From Rhizoclosmatium globosum (Eukaryota; Chytridiomycota; Chytridiomycetes; Chytridiales; Chytriomycetaceae), in contig MCGO01000123.1 in assembly GCA_002104985.1 (NCBI GenBank), positions 55,746 through 119,745 on the forward strand: a stretch of 64,000 nucleotides of DNA. The letters run 5' to 3'. This document shows, in pieces, positions 45,110 through 57,052 of the stretch; position 1 is the first letter of the stretch, and each line of letters opens with the position of its first letter. The notes below the pieces were generated by a model, which saw only the letters and a list, made by a program, of their open reading frames with translations, did not search any database and had not been told where the DNA came from. A program made the translations under genes and the position numbers.

Positions 45110-46664
45110 ATGGCTTCCAACAGCACAGCATCCCCACTCGTCGCCGGTGACATTGCATGGATCCTCACCTCTGTATGTTCCCTTTCGTTAATTAGATAAC
45201 GACGACTAATCTTGCATCACCTTCAGTCGTCCCTCGTATTTCTTCAAATCCCAGCCCTTGGACTATTCTACTCAGGCCTTAGCGATCAAAAGAACTCATT
45301 AACGACCCTTCTCGCTGTCCTTCTCTGCTTCTGCGTCGTTGCAATCCAATGGGTCCTATTCGGATTCTCCCTCTCTTTCTCTGACACATCCCACTCCAAC
45401 TTTATCGGAAACTTTGACTATGGATTCTTGAAGAACACGATGGACACCCAAAACATGGTTGCGGGAACTATCCCAAATGCCCTTCTTGCTATGTATCAGG
45501 TATGCGCAATCCTCTTCAAAGCCCCAGTCATTTCTAAATCGTTATCTACAGATGATGTTCGCTTGTATCACCCCAGGACTTTTGATTGGTGGTATCGCAG
45601 GTCGAATGCGCCTCCTCCCCATGATGATTTTCGTGTTCCTCTGGACAACTATTGTGTATGACCCTATCGCGTACTGGACCTGGTCTTCAAACGGATGGTT
45701 GCATAACTTGAACTGTCTCGACTACGCTGGAGGTTCTGTTGTTCACCTTTCTTCTGGTGTCACTGGTTTCATGCTTGCTGTTCTTCTTGGAAAGCGAAAC
45801 GACTACGGGATTAGAGAATACAAGCCACATAATCCCGCCTTTGTGTACATTGGTACTGCGTTGCTTTGGTTTGGATGGAATGGTTTCAACGGTGGTTCTG
45901 CGCTTGCGTCGAATGAACGCGCCGTTGGTGCTGCCTTTGCGACAAACATTGCTGCAGCTGCAGGTGGACTTACTATGATGGCCATGGAATCCCTTGTCAA
46001 CAAGAAACGGTTTAGTGCCATTGCGTTTTGTAACGGAGTCGTGATTGCTTTAGTAGCAATTACCCCTGGAAGTGGATACATTCAGCCTGGAGTCGCTCTT
46101 ATTTTTGGTGTTTTGACTCCTATTGTCTGCTTTTACGCCTCGAAGTTCGTGCACTGGTTGGGTGTTGATGATACATTGGAAGTTGGTGCATCTCATGGTG
46201 TTGGCGGTGCATTTGGAATGATTCTGACTGGAATTTTCGCCCAGTTCTCTATTACCAACGTCGATGTTGCTGGTGGTGCAACTGCGGGCTGGATTGATAC
46301 CGTTTGGATTCAAGTGCCCGTTCAGCTGGCTGGTATCGCGGCTGTGACTGTATGGACTGCTGGATGGACATGTATTATTGTCTTGGCTGTGAACATGATT
46401 CCAGGATTGAAGATGCGTTGCCACAAAGATGCCGAAGCTGTTGGTTTGGATACTGCTGAAGTCGGAGAAGTTTCGTATCCAGTTTATGAGTCTGTTGCAA
46501 CTGAGGAACCATCTAAGTTGGAAAAGGAGGAGCTTCTGGAGCCAAGAATCACCAAGCCATTGGGAGACGTGTCACCGCATCCTTCACAAGCAACACTCGC
46601 AGACAATGGCATTGAAATCGTCTGTCCTCCAGTTGAAGGGCTGCCTCGAGTGAGAACCAATTGA
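45110..46664 (+). CDS. Ammonium transporter (Amt/Mep family), copy 1
   Basis: Three exons (45110-45172, 45227-45499, 45552-46664) give 482 residues with about eleven membrane helices. Family marks: LFYSGLSDQKNS, LDYAGGSVVHLSSGVTGF with Asp169 and the first pore His177, WFGWNGFNGGSALAS, and VGASHGVGGAFG with the second pore His327. The twin-His pore and gating residues are therefore intact. It would import ammonium across the plasma membrane. The cytosolic C-terminus (after GLKMRCHKDAEAVGLD) is long and charged and is the usual site of trans-activation in trimers. A second copy follows 470 bp downstream. Confidence 0.95.
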
Positions 46665-47134
46665 ATATATCAAATATTTAAGCGGTTTCATTCTTGACTT
46701 TTTTGTTTATAGCGTTTTGCAACTAGTAATAAATTTCTTTTCCATTACACCATACTTGATATTATCTATTCTCCAGCAGTTTGATCGCCTTAAACGCTTC
46801 TAGCGCATACGTTGAGCCGACTGGAGAAAATACTGGGTTCAAAGGTGGGAATTCAGAACCTCGTTCCCAGACTCATACTCAGCCTTGATTATCTTCAGGT
46901 AGGGATTATCATATCTACGCTTTTATTATCACTTGAAGTGAATGATTCTGCAATAAGATGCCCTTGTGTGACTTGTTATTAGACAGAAATCGATGATCAC
47001 GTGATTTTATCCAAGAAATCTTATCTCGGAGGGACCGGACAAAGGCAACGCCCATGTGGTTGCAAGTCAAAAATTGCCACAGATAAACGCGTTAGATACA
47101 GCTCTTCCGTCAAAGCCACCCAAAAACACACACT
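46665..47134. other. Intergenic, no gene seen
   Basis: It separates the two tandem ammonium transporters. No reading frame of interest was found; the promoter of copy 2 is expected at its right end. Confidence 0.4.
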
Positions 47135-48738
47135 ATGCTATCAAGAATACTACTCACAGCTGCGCTATATCCACTGGTTACAGCCCAAACAAGCACGTCT
47201 CCAACGAACAGCGGCGATGAAGCCTGGATTCTGATATCGGTGAGTCCATGTGGCACCCGCCCACGCAGCCTAACCTTGCTCGCCCTTCCAGTCAGCGCTC
47301 GTGTTTATTATGGTTCCAGGCCTTGGACTGTTCTACTCTGGTCTCGCAGAAACAAAGAATTCCCTGACGATGCTTATTTCAGTCATGTTGACGTTTGCAG
47401 TGGCTGCCGTCCAGTGGTCGCTCTTTGGATTTACACTCGCTCTATCGGATACTTCAGCATCGTCGTTCATTGGAAACTTTGAGTATGCGGCCCTTCTCAA
47501 CACGATGGAGACGCAGAATAAGATGGCTTTCAACTATCCCCAACTCACTCTATGCTATGTATCAGGTACGATATTTATTATTCGATCTCGTTGATGTGTA
47601 CTGACTCAGCGAAACAGATGATGTTTGCGGCTATAACTCCTGGTCTTTTTATTGGTGCAACAGCTGGACGAATGAGAATGCTTCCAACGATGGTCTTTGT
47701 ATTCCTGTGGTCAATTATCGTTTACTGTCCTGTCTGCTACTGGGTTTGGTCCTCCAATGGTGAGTCTTTGGAGTTTATAGGTTCCGCCAAAAAAAACAAG
47801 GTTCTTATCTGTCTTGCATCACCTCCCCACCCAAATAACAGGATGGCTCCATAATATGAGTGTTATGGATTACGCTGGTGGCTCTGTTGTTCACGTCACT
47901 TCAGGAGCTACAGCCCTTGTTTTGGCATACCGTCTTGGACAACGATCTGACTATGAGAAACACATCAAGGGAGGATACGTTAACCACAACCCAACCTTTG
48001 TTTACCTTGGTACTGCACTCCTTTGGTTTGGATGGATGGGATTCAACGGAGGTAGTTCCTTGGCTGCGAACAACCGTGGAGTCGGGGCAGCATACGCGTC
48101 AAACCTTGCAGCATGTATCGGTGGATTGATTTGGATGATGTTGGATATCTATGTCAACGGGAAAGGCTTCTCGGCGATTGGGTTCTGTACAGGTGCGATC
48201 GCTGGTTTAGCCACAATCACCCCTGGATCTGGTTTCGTTGCCCAGGCTTTGGTCTTGTATATGGAATCATTGCGGCTTTTGCGTGCTTTATAGCATTCGA
48301 ATGATGCATTGGCTGAAGGTGGACGATTCATTGGATGTTACGGCCGTGCACGGTGTTGGAGGAGCACTTGGTATGATACTGACTGGAGTATTCGCTCAGT
48401 ACAGCGTTACGAGCGTGAACGCGACAGGTTCAACGGCAGGGTGGTTAGATCACGTGTGGATTCAAGTTCCTGTGCAACTTTGTGCCGTTGTCACGATTGG
48501 ACTTTGGAGCGCATTTTGGACTACTGTACTCATCTCTTTTATGGATGGCGTCTTACAGTTCAAGTTGCGGTGTAGCCTCGATGCTGAACAAACCGGGTTG
48601 GACTTGGCCGATATTGGTGAAAAGGCATATCCTTTCATGGACACTCAAGTACATAAATCCGAATTACTTCGGGATACAACCATTGGTCGTCCGGGATTCT
48701 ATGGCTGGACGACCTTGGAACTCATCCGCAACAATTGA
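47135..48738 (+). CDS. Ammonium transporter copy 2, frame broken three times
   Basis: Opens with a hydrophobic leader (MLSRILLTAALYPLVTAQ), then GDEAWILIS, VPGLGLFYSGLAETKNS, MDYAGGSVVHVTSG and AVHGVGGALG, so the pore His residues are present. The frame is lost by one extra base near 47525 (a short T run before TIPNSLYAMYQ), one missing base near 48242 (a C run) and one missing base near 48300 (an A run). Each break sits between segments that align well with copy 1. The indels could be real decay or consensus errors in short homopolymers; I favour error, because conservation elsewhere is high. Introns match copy 1, plus an extra one after WSSNG. Confidence 0.75.
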
Positions 48739-48800
48739 GATTTCATCAACAAAAGGGGATCAACCAAAAATCATCTGATTTTGTTCATTTTTCAGTTTGG

Positions 48801-51486
48801 CTATTTATGATGAGAGGTAATGGGTATAATAAATGTGTAACGTTTTGCTTTTTCCAAAACAAGGGCTTTGATAATATTGGACGCTAATGAACGTAAAAGA
48901 AAAGAAACAATACAAATTAAGAAAGCAGTAGAAGATGTGGAATACTGTAAATGATCCGTTAATATTAATACTACATCGATATCAGTTAACTTGACTCTGT
49001 TATTAAATAGGCGCTGTCGTAGTGCTCTGCATTGTGGAATTGTGAGTTTGGTTGCCAGAGATGTTTTTCTTGCACTTTCAACGTCTGAACGATTTGAAAC
49101 CTTTTTGGTTATATTGCCAATGTTTTCAATCATCTTGTGCATGGAAAAACATACAGTGATATTCACAATGGCATAAAGCAGCTGTGTAAATGGACCAACA
49201 GCGGAAACCGTCATTTGTACGCACGTAATGACAAATGCTACAGTAAAGGCCGCCATTGGGTATCCCACACCATCGGCTAAGAGTTGCTTGTATAAATCAT
49301 GAGATGGAGATGATCCAAGACCGTGGTTATTAAAGACTTTGTCCAATAACGGAACCAAGAATATAGCACTCAATGTTATGTCGCAAACAATTCTGTAATT
49401 TAATGTTATAGATACGTACTTTCACTATATCCTTCAATACCTGAAATAGCTATGTGCTGGATTAACGACAGTGTCATACTTAGAAAAACAAGTGAACGAA
49501 TTTGGATTATACGTTGAACGGTAATCAACGAACGCGATAGTTGCTGCCCCCAGTGCAAGACGCGTTCCAGAAATACATAATCCAAACCCTATAACAGCCT
49601 TACGTATACTGTCTGTAGTAAACATGGCCTGTGCTTTGAGGAGCAGCATCGCTTCAACCGCTGTAGTAAACCCAAAGTAATAAAGACAATCGATAAAGAT
49701 TCGATACTGAAGGCAGATATCACGAGGATTGACGAACCGAAAGAGAACGGCGAGAAAGTATGAAATCCACTCAATGACAATTTGAAGCACGTTCAAAGCC
49801 TTGATAATATTGAAGTATTGAGAGATACTTCTGAGAGAGCGGGTTCAAAGCTGATGAACACGCTGAGTGGGAGTTGAGAGTAGTATATAGGCAAGGAGGT
49901 TTGTGCATCAGGGAAAAAACCTTTTCATCAGAAGGTCCTTTCGAGGGTTCGACTGATTGGACAAGCATTTCGATACATGTTTAGTCATAAAAAACGTATT
50001 TGCCACATTCGAAAGCCGTGTCACATACAGCGAATAGTCGTCAAATGCCTATGCCATTCCAAATCACTTTGGGGCATTGCCAACTCATTATAGTAGGCAC
50101 AAGAACCCTTTCCGAATTTGAACAATCTATTTAAAACACAGCTCAACAGCTTTAAATTAAATTTGAGGATTGCTATGTAAATAAACAATTGATACAAACA
50201 ACCATTAACCATTGACTTTGATCTGAATATTACAAGAAATTGCATCAAATGAAAGTCAAACGATCAAATTTTGAAGATAAATCCCATGCAATGTGAATTT
50301 TCTTGTTATTGATTCTATTTGAAAGGGAACAGAATGAACGCAAATAGTATATTTTAACGTAGTGAACGTGATCACAGACTGTTATATACGTTTCTTTTTC
50401 GTTTTTCTCTATCAGTCACGTAAACAAAAACAAATGTCAGAATGATTCATTTGTTGTAAGTGGCAAGTAGAAATACATGTCGGTGGCTCACAACTCCACT
50501 TCCAAAAAAAACTCTGTCAAACACAACGTAAACGTTAAAACATCGTTAAATCTCGTATGTATCTTACTATTTAAGCTTTATGCGTGCTAACTTCCTTGTT
50601 TCGCTGTCGTGAGTACACAACTGCTACAAGCCCATACAAAGGAGAGTGTCTACATATCTGACTGTGTGTCTGACGATAACAACTAAAAAATATTACGAGA
50701 GCTTAGCAGACGCAGCAACAATGCGCGACGATGCAAAAGACGATGTAAACGACAACGACTCGAAGAGTGCCCCTCAAATTAGGATATAGCTGCGAAAGAG
50801 TTAAGTTAGACTTCGCGATTAGTTTCTCTGCACCCAACGTAATTGTGTACTGTTTCTTTCGCGATATTGAATAAATTCAATCAAATACACACAATTTTAT
50901 GTCATTTACAAACTGAATTGGCAATATAATACCTGAATTTTGGAGCTTATCTCGAAGCACTTCCAAAGAGCAGGGATACATCACTAATTAGTTCCTGAAG
51001 CAACAAATGATTCTCCGCGTGTTGTATTTATTTGGAGATTGCGAATTGTATTCAGAAGCCTTTCCAAGGCATTCGTGACATTTGAAATGGCTGGTAATCA
51101 GGGGGCTGTCACAACGCCACCTTCGAAAAATTCGGGACATCACAAGGCATATAAAGGGAGATGAATGACATATATGTCCTTTTATTTTTTTCCTGATGTG
51201 GGAATGTGCAAGTGTGTTTATTGGTGAAGAAAGAAGGGAACATATGGTTATAGTAATGAGGGTGCAATGCGCAGATAAGGATGGGAATAAACAGGAATAA
51301 ACATAGGTTCCAACAGATAATCGAGGTTTTTTGGTCCCACCATATTGGAACAGCGCGAACAAGCAAAATGGTCATAGCCATTAACGCTGTAGATATTCCA
51401 AACATTCCGGCTCTATCGGTAACAGACGCGAAAGGAATTGGCGGCGGAGGTGTCCATTCATTTTGGGGTGAGCCTGTGCTGGACAT
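48801..51486 (-). pseudogene. Seven-helix membrane protein copy A, split by insertion
   Basis: The gene starts at the ATG at 51486 (MSSTGSPQNEWTPPPP), encodes helix 1 (AGMFGISTALMAMTILLV) and stops matching its paralogs at KTSII (51316). Homology resumes at 49808 with IIKALNVLQ and continues through helices 2-4, a 48-nt intron (49393-49440) and helices 5-7 to the stop at 48801. The two halves rejoin in frame if the intervening 1.5 kb and one copy of a 6-bp repeat are removed. Elsewhere the frame is intact. The family is described under copy C. Confidence 0.75.
49809..51315. mobile_element. 1.5-kb insertion flanked by 6-bp duplication GATAAT
   Basis: This block interrupts 7TM copy A. GATAAT occurs at 49803-49808 and again at 51316-51321. 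It is AT-rich with no recognisable transposase, reverse transcriptase or integrase. A short inverted repeat (GAAGTAT ... ATACTTC) lies just inside its left end; the two ends do not form clear terminal inverted repeats. It is best described as a non-autonomous element or solo remnant of unknown class. Confidence 0.6.
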
Positions 51487-52087
51487 GAGTTGATGTGATG
51501 TATTACTTGCTTGGAAGATAAAATTGCATAATTGCAGAGTTTCAATGTCCTACAAGAGTACATCCTTCAGCCAATCGTAAATGACCATCATTTGATGCAT
51601 AATAAGACTTTGTTCTTATTGTTCAACTGACATTATCTCATGTTTTAAAATCTATCAATCAATGTACAAAAAATTGATTGTTTTTGTATTTGATTTCTCA
51701 TCATACTTATAACTTGATTTTGACCATTGTCCTGCCTTCATACATCAGTCAACCAATCACATGTCAAGCGTCGTTTGACTATATTACATTTAGACGATAA
51801 TGAAATCTCCCAATATTTTCATTTGCATCATCATCTCCGTAGCAGTCATCCAAACATGGATTCAACTCCTAAGGATATTGCAGTGCGTTGGTTTAGCCTC
51901 AATCCTGAAGAACCGGGCTCGTCGCTCCAGGCTCTAATATGAAGTATGGCATTATTGCAGCTTTCGTTGAGCTAAAATTTATTGTGAATTGAAATTGGCC
52001 CATTAATAGACGATTCTGGCTTCTTTGTTGATAATGAGGCTTTCATGGAAGAATATATCCATCAAAAAATATAGGCGAAAGAGAACT
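51487..52087. other. Intergenic, no gene seen
   Basis: It lies between 7TM copy A (start 51486) and the stop of copy B. It contains the presumed promoter of copy A; no reading frame of note. Confidence 0.4.
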
Positions 52088-53179
52088 TCAGTAAAATGTT
52101 AAATGTACGCTTAGTCCAATTACTTGATTCAAATTATGCATTGATCCTGGTTGACTTGACCCCGATTTTGGAACTGGTGGCATTGTGCTCTTGATGCTTT
52201 GCATTGTTGAATTGTGTGCGAGGCTACCCAAGCTCATCTTTTTGCCACTTTCCGCTTCATTCTGCCGCCATAACCACTTAAATCCGTGTTCGACTGCTTT
52301 GAAATTTTTTTAGCTACATTGCCAATGTTTTCAATCATCTTGTGCATGGAAAAACATATAGTGCTGTTAACGATGGCATAAAGCAGCTGTGTAAATGGGC
52401 CAACCGCGGGAACTGTCATTTGTACACACGTAATGACAAATGCGACAGTGAAAGCCGCCATCGGATATCCCACACCATCGGCTAGGAGCTGCTTGTACAA
52501 GTCATGAGAAGGAGAAGCTCCCAGTCCGTGGTCATTGAACACTTTGTCGATTAATGGAACCAGAAATATGGCACTAAGAGTTAAATCGCAAGCAATTCTG
52601 TTGTTTGGTTGTATCAGCACGTAATTGATTCAATTCTGCAATACCTGAAATAGCTATGTGCTGGACTTACGAAAGCATCATACTTGGAAAAGCACGTAAA
52701 CGCCTTTGGATTATAAGTGGAACTGTAATCAACAAAAGCAATAGTTGCGGCTCCAAGCCCAAGACGGGCTCCCGCAATAGACAATCCAACCCGATGACAA
52801 GCTTACGCGTGCTGTCTTTCGTAAACATCGCCTGGGCTTTGAGGAGAAGCATAGCTTCAACAGCTGTAGTAAATCCAAAGTAATAAAGACAGTCTATGAA
52901 TATCCGGTAATGAAGGCAGATATCGCGTGGATTCACGAAACGAAAGAGGGACGGCGAGAAAGTAAGAAATCCACTTCAATTCCGATTTGAACCACATTTA
53001 ACGCCTTAATAATTGATGTCCTTTGATCCCACCATATAGGGTATTGCACGTAATATTAAGATGGTCATTACCATTAATGCTGTGGATATTCCGAACATTC
53101 CTGCTCTATCGACAACAGATGCAAAGGGAATTGGTGGAGGAGGTATCCATTCTGTTTGCACTGGGCGTATCTCGGTCAT
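52088..53179 (-). CDS. Seven-helix membrane protein copy B, several frame breaks
   Basis: Start ATG at 53179 (MTEIRPVQTEWIPPPPIPFAS). All seven helices and the C-terminal Ser/Thr/Pro tail (STMPPVPKSGSSQPGS) can be followed, but only by changing frame near 53040 (C run), 52970, 52950 (C run), 52797 (T run) and 52258. One intron lies at about 52605-52665, at the same place as in copies A and C. Five one-base shifts in about 1 kb could mean a dying gene or poor consensus. The protein sequence between the breaks is as well conserved as in copy A. Confidence 0.65.
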
Positions 53180-53445
53180 TCGATATACAAAAGACTAGCT
53201 GCTGAGTGATAATAAAAAGTCTCACATTGTTTGCATTCCATTGTCCCACTGCCATATATCATTCAACCAATCACATTTAAAACGTTGTCAGACTACATTC
53301 ATTTCATGCAAACTTCCTGTTCAAATATGTCTGCCCCTTTAGAGGTTAGGGTGAGTTGTTTTACGTCAATTACAGAGAATATATTATTTATCCTTTCAAA
53401 GAAAAATGATGCTGTAAAAACGTTGATTTGATGCGAAAAAGATTC

Positions 53446-54505
53446 TTAATCTGAAGTTGCTTGATTTGAAAGGTATATCGATGTTGGTGCACTTGGCACA
53501 GGCTTTGGAACAGGTGGCGCAGTGCTCCTGGTGCTTTCTATTGTTGAATCCTGAGCTCGACTAGCCATATTTGACTTCCTGTCACTTCCTGCTTCAAATC
53601 GGTAACCATAACCAGTCCAATTGGAATGTTGTGAGACTTTTTTGACCACAGTGCCAATGTTTTCAACCATTTTATGCATGGAAAAGCATACAGTTATATT
53701 AACAATAGCGTAAAGCAGCTGCGTAAACGGGCCCATCGAAGGAACTATAATTTGTAAACAGGTGATGATAAATGCAACTGTAAAAGCAGCTATCGGGTAC
53801 CCAACGCCATCAGCGAGGAGTTGCGTAAATACTTCATGAGAAGATTCTTCAAGTCTTCGTCATTGTGTAGCTTGTCAATCAATGGACAACAAAGATGGCA
53901 CTAAGTGTTAAATCGCCAAACAATTCTATTCGATTGTGTTAACCGTTCTTACTATAACTATTTCTTGAAATACCTGTAATAGCTATGAGCTGGACTTACA
54001 ACATTATCATACTTGGAAAAGCAAGTAAACGATTTTGGATTGTATGTTGAACTATAATCAATGAATGCCATAGTTGCGGCTCCAAGTCCAAGACGAGCTC
54101 CAGCAATAACCAATCCGAAGACAATAACAACCTTGCGTGTGCTCTCTCTTGTAAACATCGCCTGTGCCTTTAGAAGCAGCATTGCCTCAACCGCAGTTGT
54201 AAACCCAAAGTAATAAAGACAATCGATGAATATTCGGTAGTGAAGGCAGATGTCGCGTGGATTTACAAAACGAAAAAGAACGGCGAGGAAGTAAGATATC
54301 CACTCGATACTGATTTGTACCACGTTTAAGGTCTTAATTATTGATGTGCGCTGATTCCACCATATCGGGGTCGCGCGTAATATCAAGATGGTCATAACTG
54401 TCAGTGCCGTCGATATTCCAAACATCCCGGCTCTATCGGTGACAGACGCGAAAGGATTGGCGGAGGAGGTGTCCATTCAGTTTGGAAGGAGCCTGTGCTG
54501 GACAT
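53446..54505 (-). CDS. Seven-helix membrane protein copy C, several frame breaks
   Basis: Start ATG at 54505 (MSSTGSFQTEW); a shift near 54466 moves the frame into PFASVTDRAGMFG. Helices: 1 GISTALTVMTILILRA, 2 EWISYFLAVLFRF, 3 FIDCLYYFGFTTAVEAMLLL, 4 VVIVFGLVIAGARLGLGAA; 5-7 follow in the second exon, which has shifts between 53820 and 53925. A Cys in the loop before helix 3 (RDIC) and one in the loop between helices 4 and 5 (SFTCFSKYD) sit where rhodopsin-type GPCRs place their disulfide. The tail is rich in Ser, Thr and Pro. I do not recognise the family; a receptor role is inferred from topology. Confidence 0.65.
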
Positions 54506-54727
54506 GATTAGATCGGTGGGCCAGGCCCAAATACAAAAGATTGTCTAAATTTAAATTTTCATTGTTCTAGACTCCCAGTCCATCGTCCAACAAATCAACA
54601 AATCAAACTCTATTAGACTATATTATATCATATTCATAATAATAACCCGTCCAAAACTCCTCTTAATTCTTCGATACCAAAGAATCCAGCAACTCGTTCT
54701 TCTTTCTCCTCAGCAGCCACACTCTCC

Positions 54728-56886
54728 TCAAACACCCTTCAACACTTCCCGCTTCGGAACCATAACACATTTCACACCCATAGCTTCGATCCGTCCACAT
54801 TAACATGTACCTGCGAATCCTCCGCATATACCAAATGTGTTACGTAAGCAACAGGAGGATACGGTTTCACCAAATACCCACGCCCACCTTCACTCTCCAT
54901 TTCCATCAATTCCCAGAATCGTCTTCCAAGTCATCAGAAAACACGCGCCAGATACTCTTGCTCCAAACATGTCTGTCTTTGCGTCTCGCGATGTCATGAG
55001 CTTCTTGACGGTTTTCTGGGTCGTGTGGCTCGCGAGTACAGAGTAGTTGAGTGTGTCTGTGAGGGAGAGGAGGAAGTCAAGGGCTGTGTAGCCGGTTGTT
55101 TCGCGGTCGTGTGTTCCGTTTAATAGAAGGATTTTGACGCGTTGGGGAGGTGGTGGGCCGACGCGGGTGAATGTTGAGGTTGAAGATCGGGGGAGAGATT
55201 TTCGTGAAGTTTGTGGTTGGAGAGGGGGTGAAGCAGATGTCGGGAAGCGTTCTGGGGATGATGTGGTGGGGCGAGAGGAGTCAATTGGAACTGGATCCGT
55301 TTCTGTGGCTGTTGACACTTTCACGGGATATGATGCAACTGAGCTTGACCGCCTATCACTGACTTTCACTCGTTTCCCTCCGCCGTCTTCAAATACACTG
55401 GACCTCCGTCCACCCCCATCACGGGCATCAATCCAATCTTGCGCTATCAATGCACCCACTCCAGGAACAATCAAGCATGGTAATAAACTGGTGTATAAAC
55501 TTCCCATTGCGTAAATAATAGTCCGTTTTGTTTCAAGCTGCTCAGGAACGAGAGGATTGATTTTCGGGAATGTTTCGGCTCTTTCGCCGTTGATGTAAAA
55601 GACACGTCGGATAGGAGAAGGAAGGGGTGGAGTTTCATGAGCTGATTTTGAAAAGAATATGTTTGATGACGTGGACACGGTATCATTCAAGGAGGCGTGA
55701 GATGTGCCGTTTGCTATTGCGGGTCGTAAATCAAGAGATTTTACTGAGGAGCTGCGGCTGCTTGTTGAGGGATAGCATTCATACGAAGAAGCAGGGGAAT
55801 CGTTTTGAAGAGAGTGAGAAGGCGGTGGCACTGTAGTTGATGCTGGTCGCGGAGGTTGTGCGTTGATCTTTTTGGTTGAGGGGGATCGAGAGCGAGGAAT
55901 GGCAAATAGTTGACGCTGAAGTGTCTGAGGTTTCTTTGGAGGAGGGTTTGACATGGTTCCGGGATGAGATATTTCACATTGACCGAATATGACTGATCCA
56001 TCTCTGAGAGTACATCCTATCGCGACAGGATTGTGGTTTGTAGCCACAATGGGAAGGACAGATGTAGCAGAGGGACAGCGCGTTACGCGTGCAAATTGGA
56101 ATATCGATGCTTCCAAAGAGTTAAAGAAGAGTCGGCATCCGGTGAGAAAGAAGTTTCCAAGTGAGCCGCCACGAAAGTCAAAGGAGAGGTTGGATTCGCC
56201 GCCTGATGTAATAATGAGACCTCCACGCCAATTTCCTTGAGAATTTTATAATGAAACTGAAGCAAGAAGGAACGAATAGTCTCTCTGTAAGGCAGCGATA
56301 TATTTTGCCAGAGGTGGTGATTTCCCTCAAGAATATTGAGCCATTCCATTTTTGCGGGACAGTGGCCGTCAATGGACGGAGCAGCTGTTGGAAGTCGATA
56401 TGATAACAGTTTGTATACAGCTTTGGCCTGGATGGAGAAGGGTTAAGTTCGTTTTCAGACCCCAAAGTGCTTGTTACCTCCACAGTCTTTGTCTCAGACA
56501 GTCTCACCAGTCGCGAACGAATGTCCCCGATTCCTGGTCCTCCAACCACTTTTACGATTTCTGACGTGGAACCACCATCATCCCGAAACAGGAAGAATGT
56601 AGGTTATATCCGAGGTGAAGCTCTGCGTGGCAGCCATGGTCAGCCTCACAATAAACAGCATTTGAAGAAACGAAAAGATAACACGAAAGTACCTGGAACA
56701 TTGAAACAAAGTTGTTTGCCGCCGAACCACCCGAGAAGATTGCAATTGACTTTGACGGAAGCTGCACCGGCTCGTCAGTCAGAAGAGCATCGCTTCCACC
56801 GCCAAAGACAACACTTCAGTTTGTCGTAACTGCGACGAGGAAGTTGGGGCGAAGAGTGCCTCGGAAAGAAGGGACTTGGTTGTCAT
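54728..56886 (-). CDS. CofD/YvcK-like (UPF0052) family protein
   Basis: Marks of the family in order: IAIFSGGSAANNFVSMFQ (nucleotide loop), GGPGIGDIRSRLVRLSE, FDFRGGSLGNFFLTG and DGSVIFGQCEISHP, then VFYINGERAETFPKINPLV and IIYAMGSLYTSLLPCLIV, then KILLLNGTHDRETTGYTALD, ending MGVKCVMVPKREVLKGV. The long Ser/Pro-rich insert between GALIAQDWIDA and KILLLNG is unusual. The family is related to 2-phospho-L-lactate transferase, but fungal members have no assigned reaction. Frame shifts near 56355, 56240, 54960 and 54805, mostly in short homopolymers, must be bridged; the start at 56886 is tentative. Confidence 0.7.
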
Positions 56887-57052
56887 CTCTTTTCAATGTT
56901 CCGACTATTCCGATTCGAAATACAATTTAATTAAAACTCAATTAGATATCGCGTTTATTTAGCTTTCTATTCCTTCCAATTCAGACTGTTTGATTGCTAG
57001 TGAGTCTGTCGATGATGCTTCCTTCAACGAACTCTTTTCTAACACCACTCCT

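Noticed and set aside
49809..51315. Solo LTR, since one end reads TGTTGGAACC on the minus strand
   Set aside because: The opposite end does not finish in CA next to the duplication, and no second copy or primer-binding site is visible.
49393..51486. The 1.5-kb block in 7TM copy A as a very long intron
   Set aside because: No GT donor or AG acceptor falls at the homology break in a compatible phase, other introns here are 44-75 nt, and a 6-bp direct repeat flanks the block.
51109..51486. A separate 125-residue protein using the N-terminus of copy A
   Set aside because: Its first half is helix 1 of the 7TM family, and the rest is read-through into the insertion without paralog support. A short fused product cannot be excluded but is not supported.
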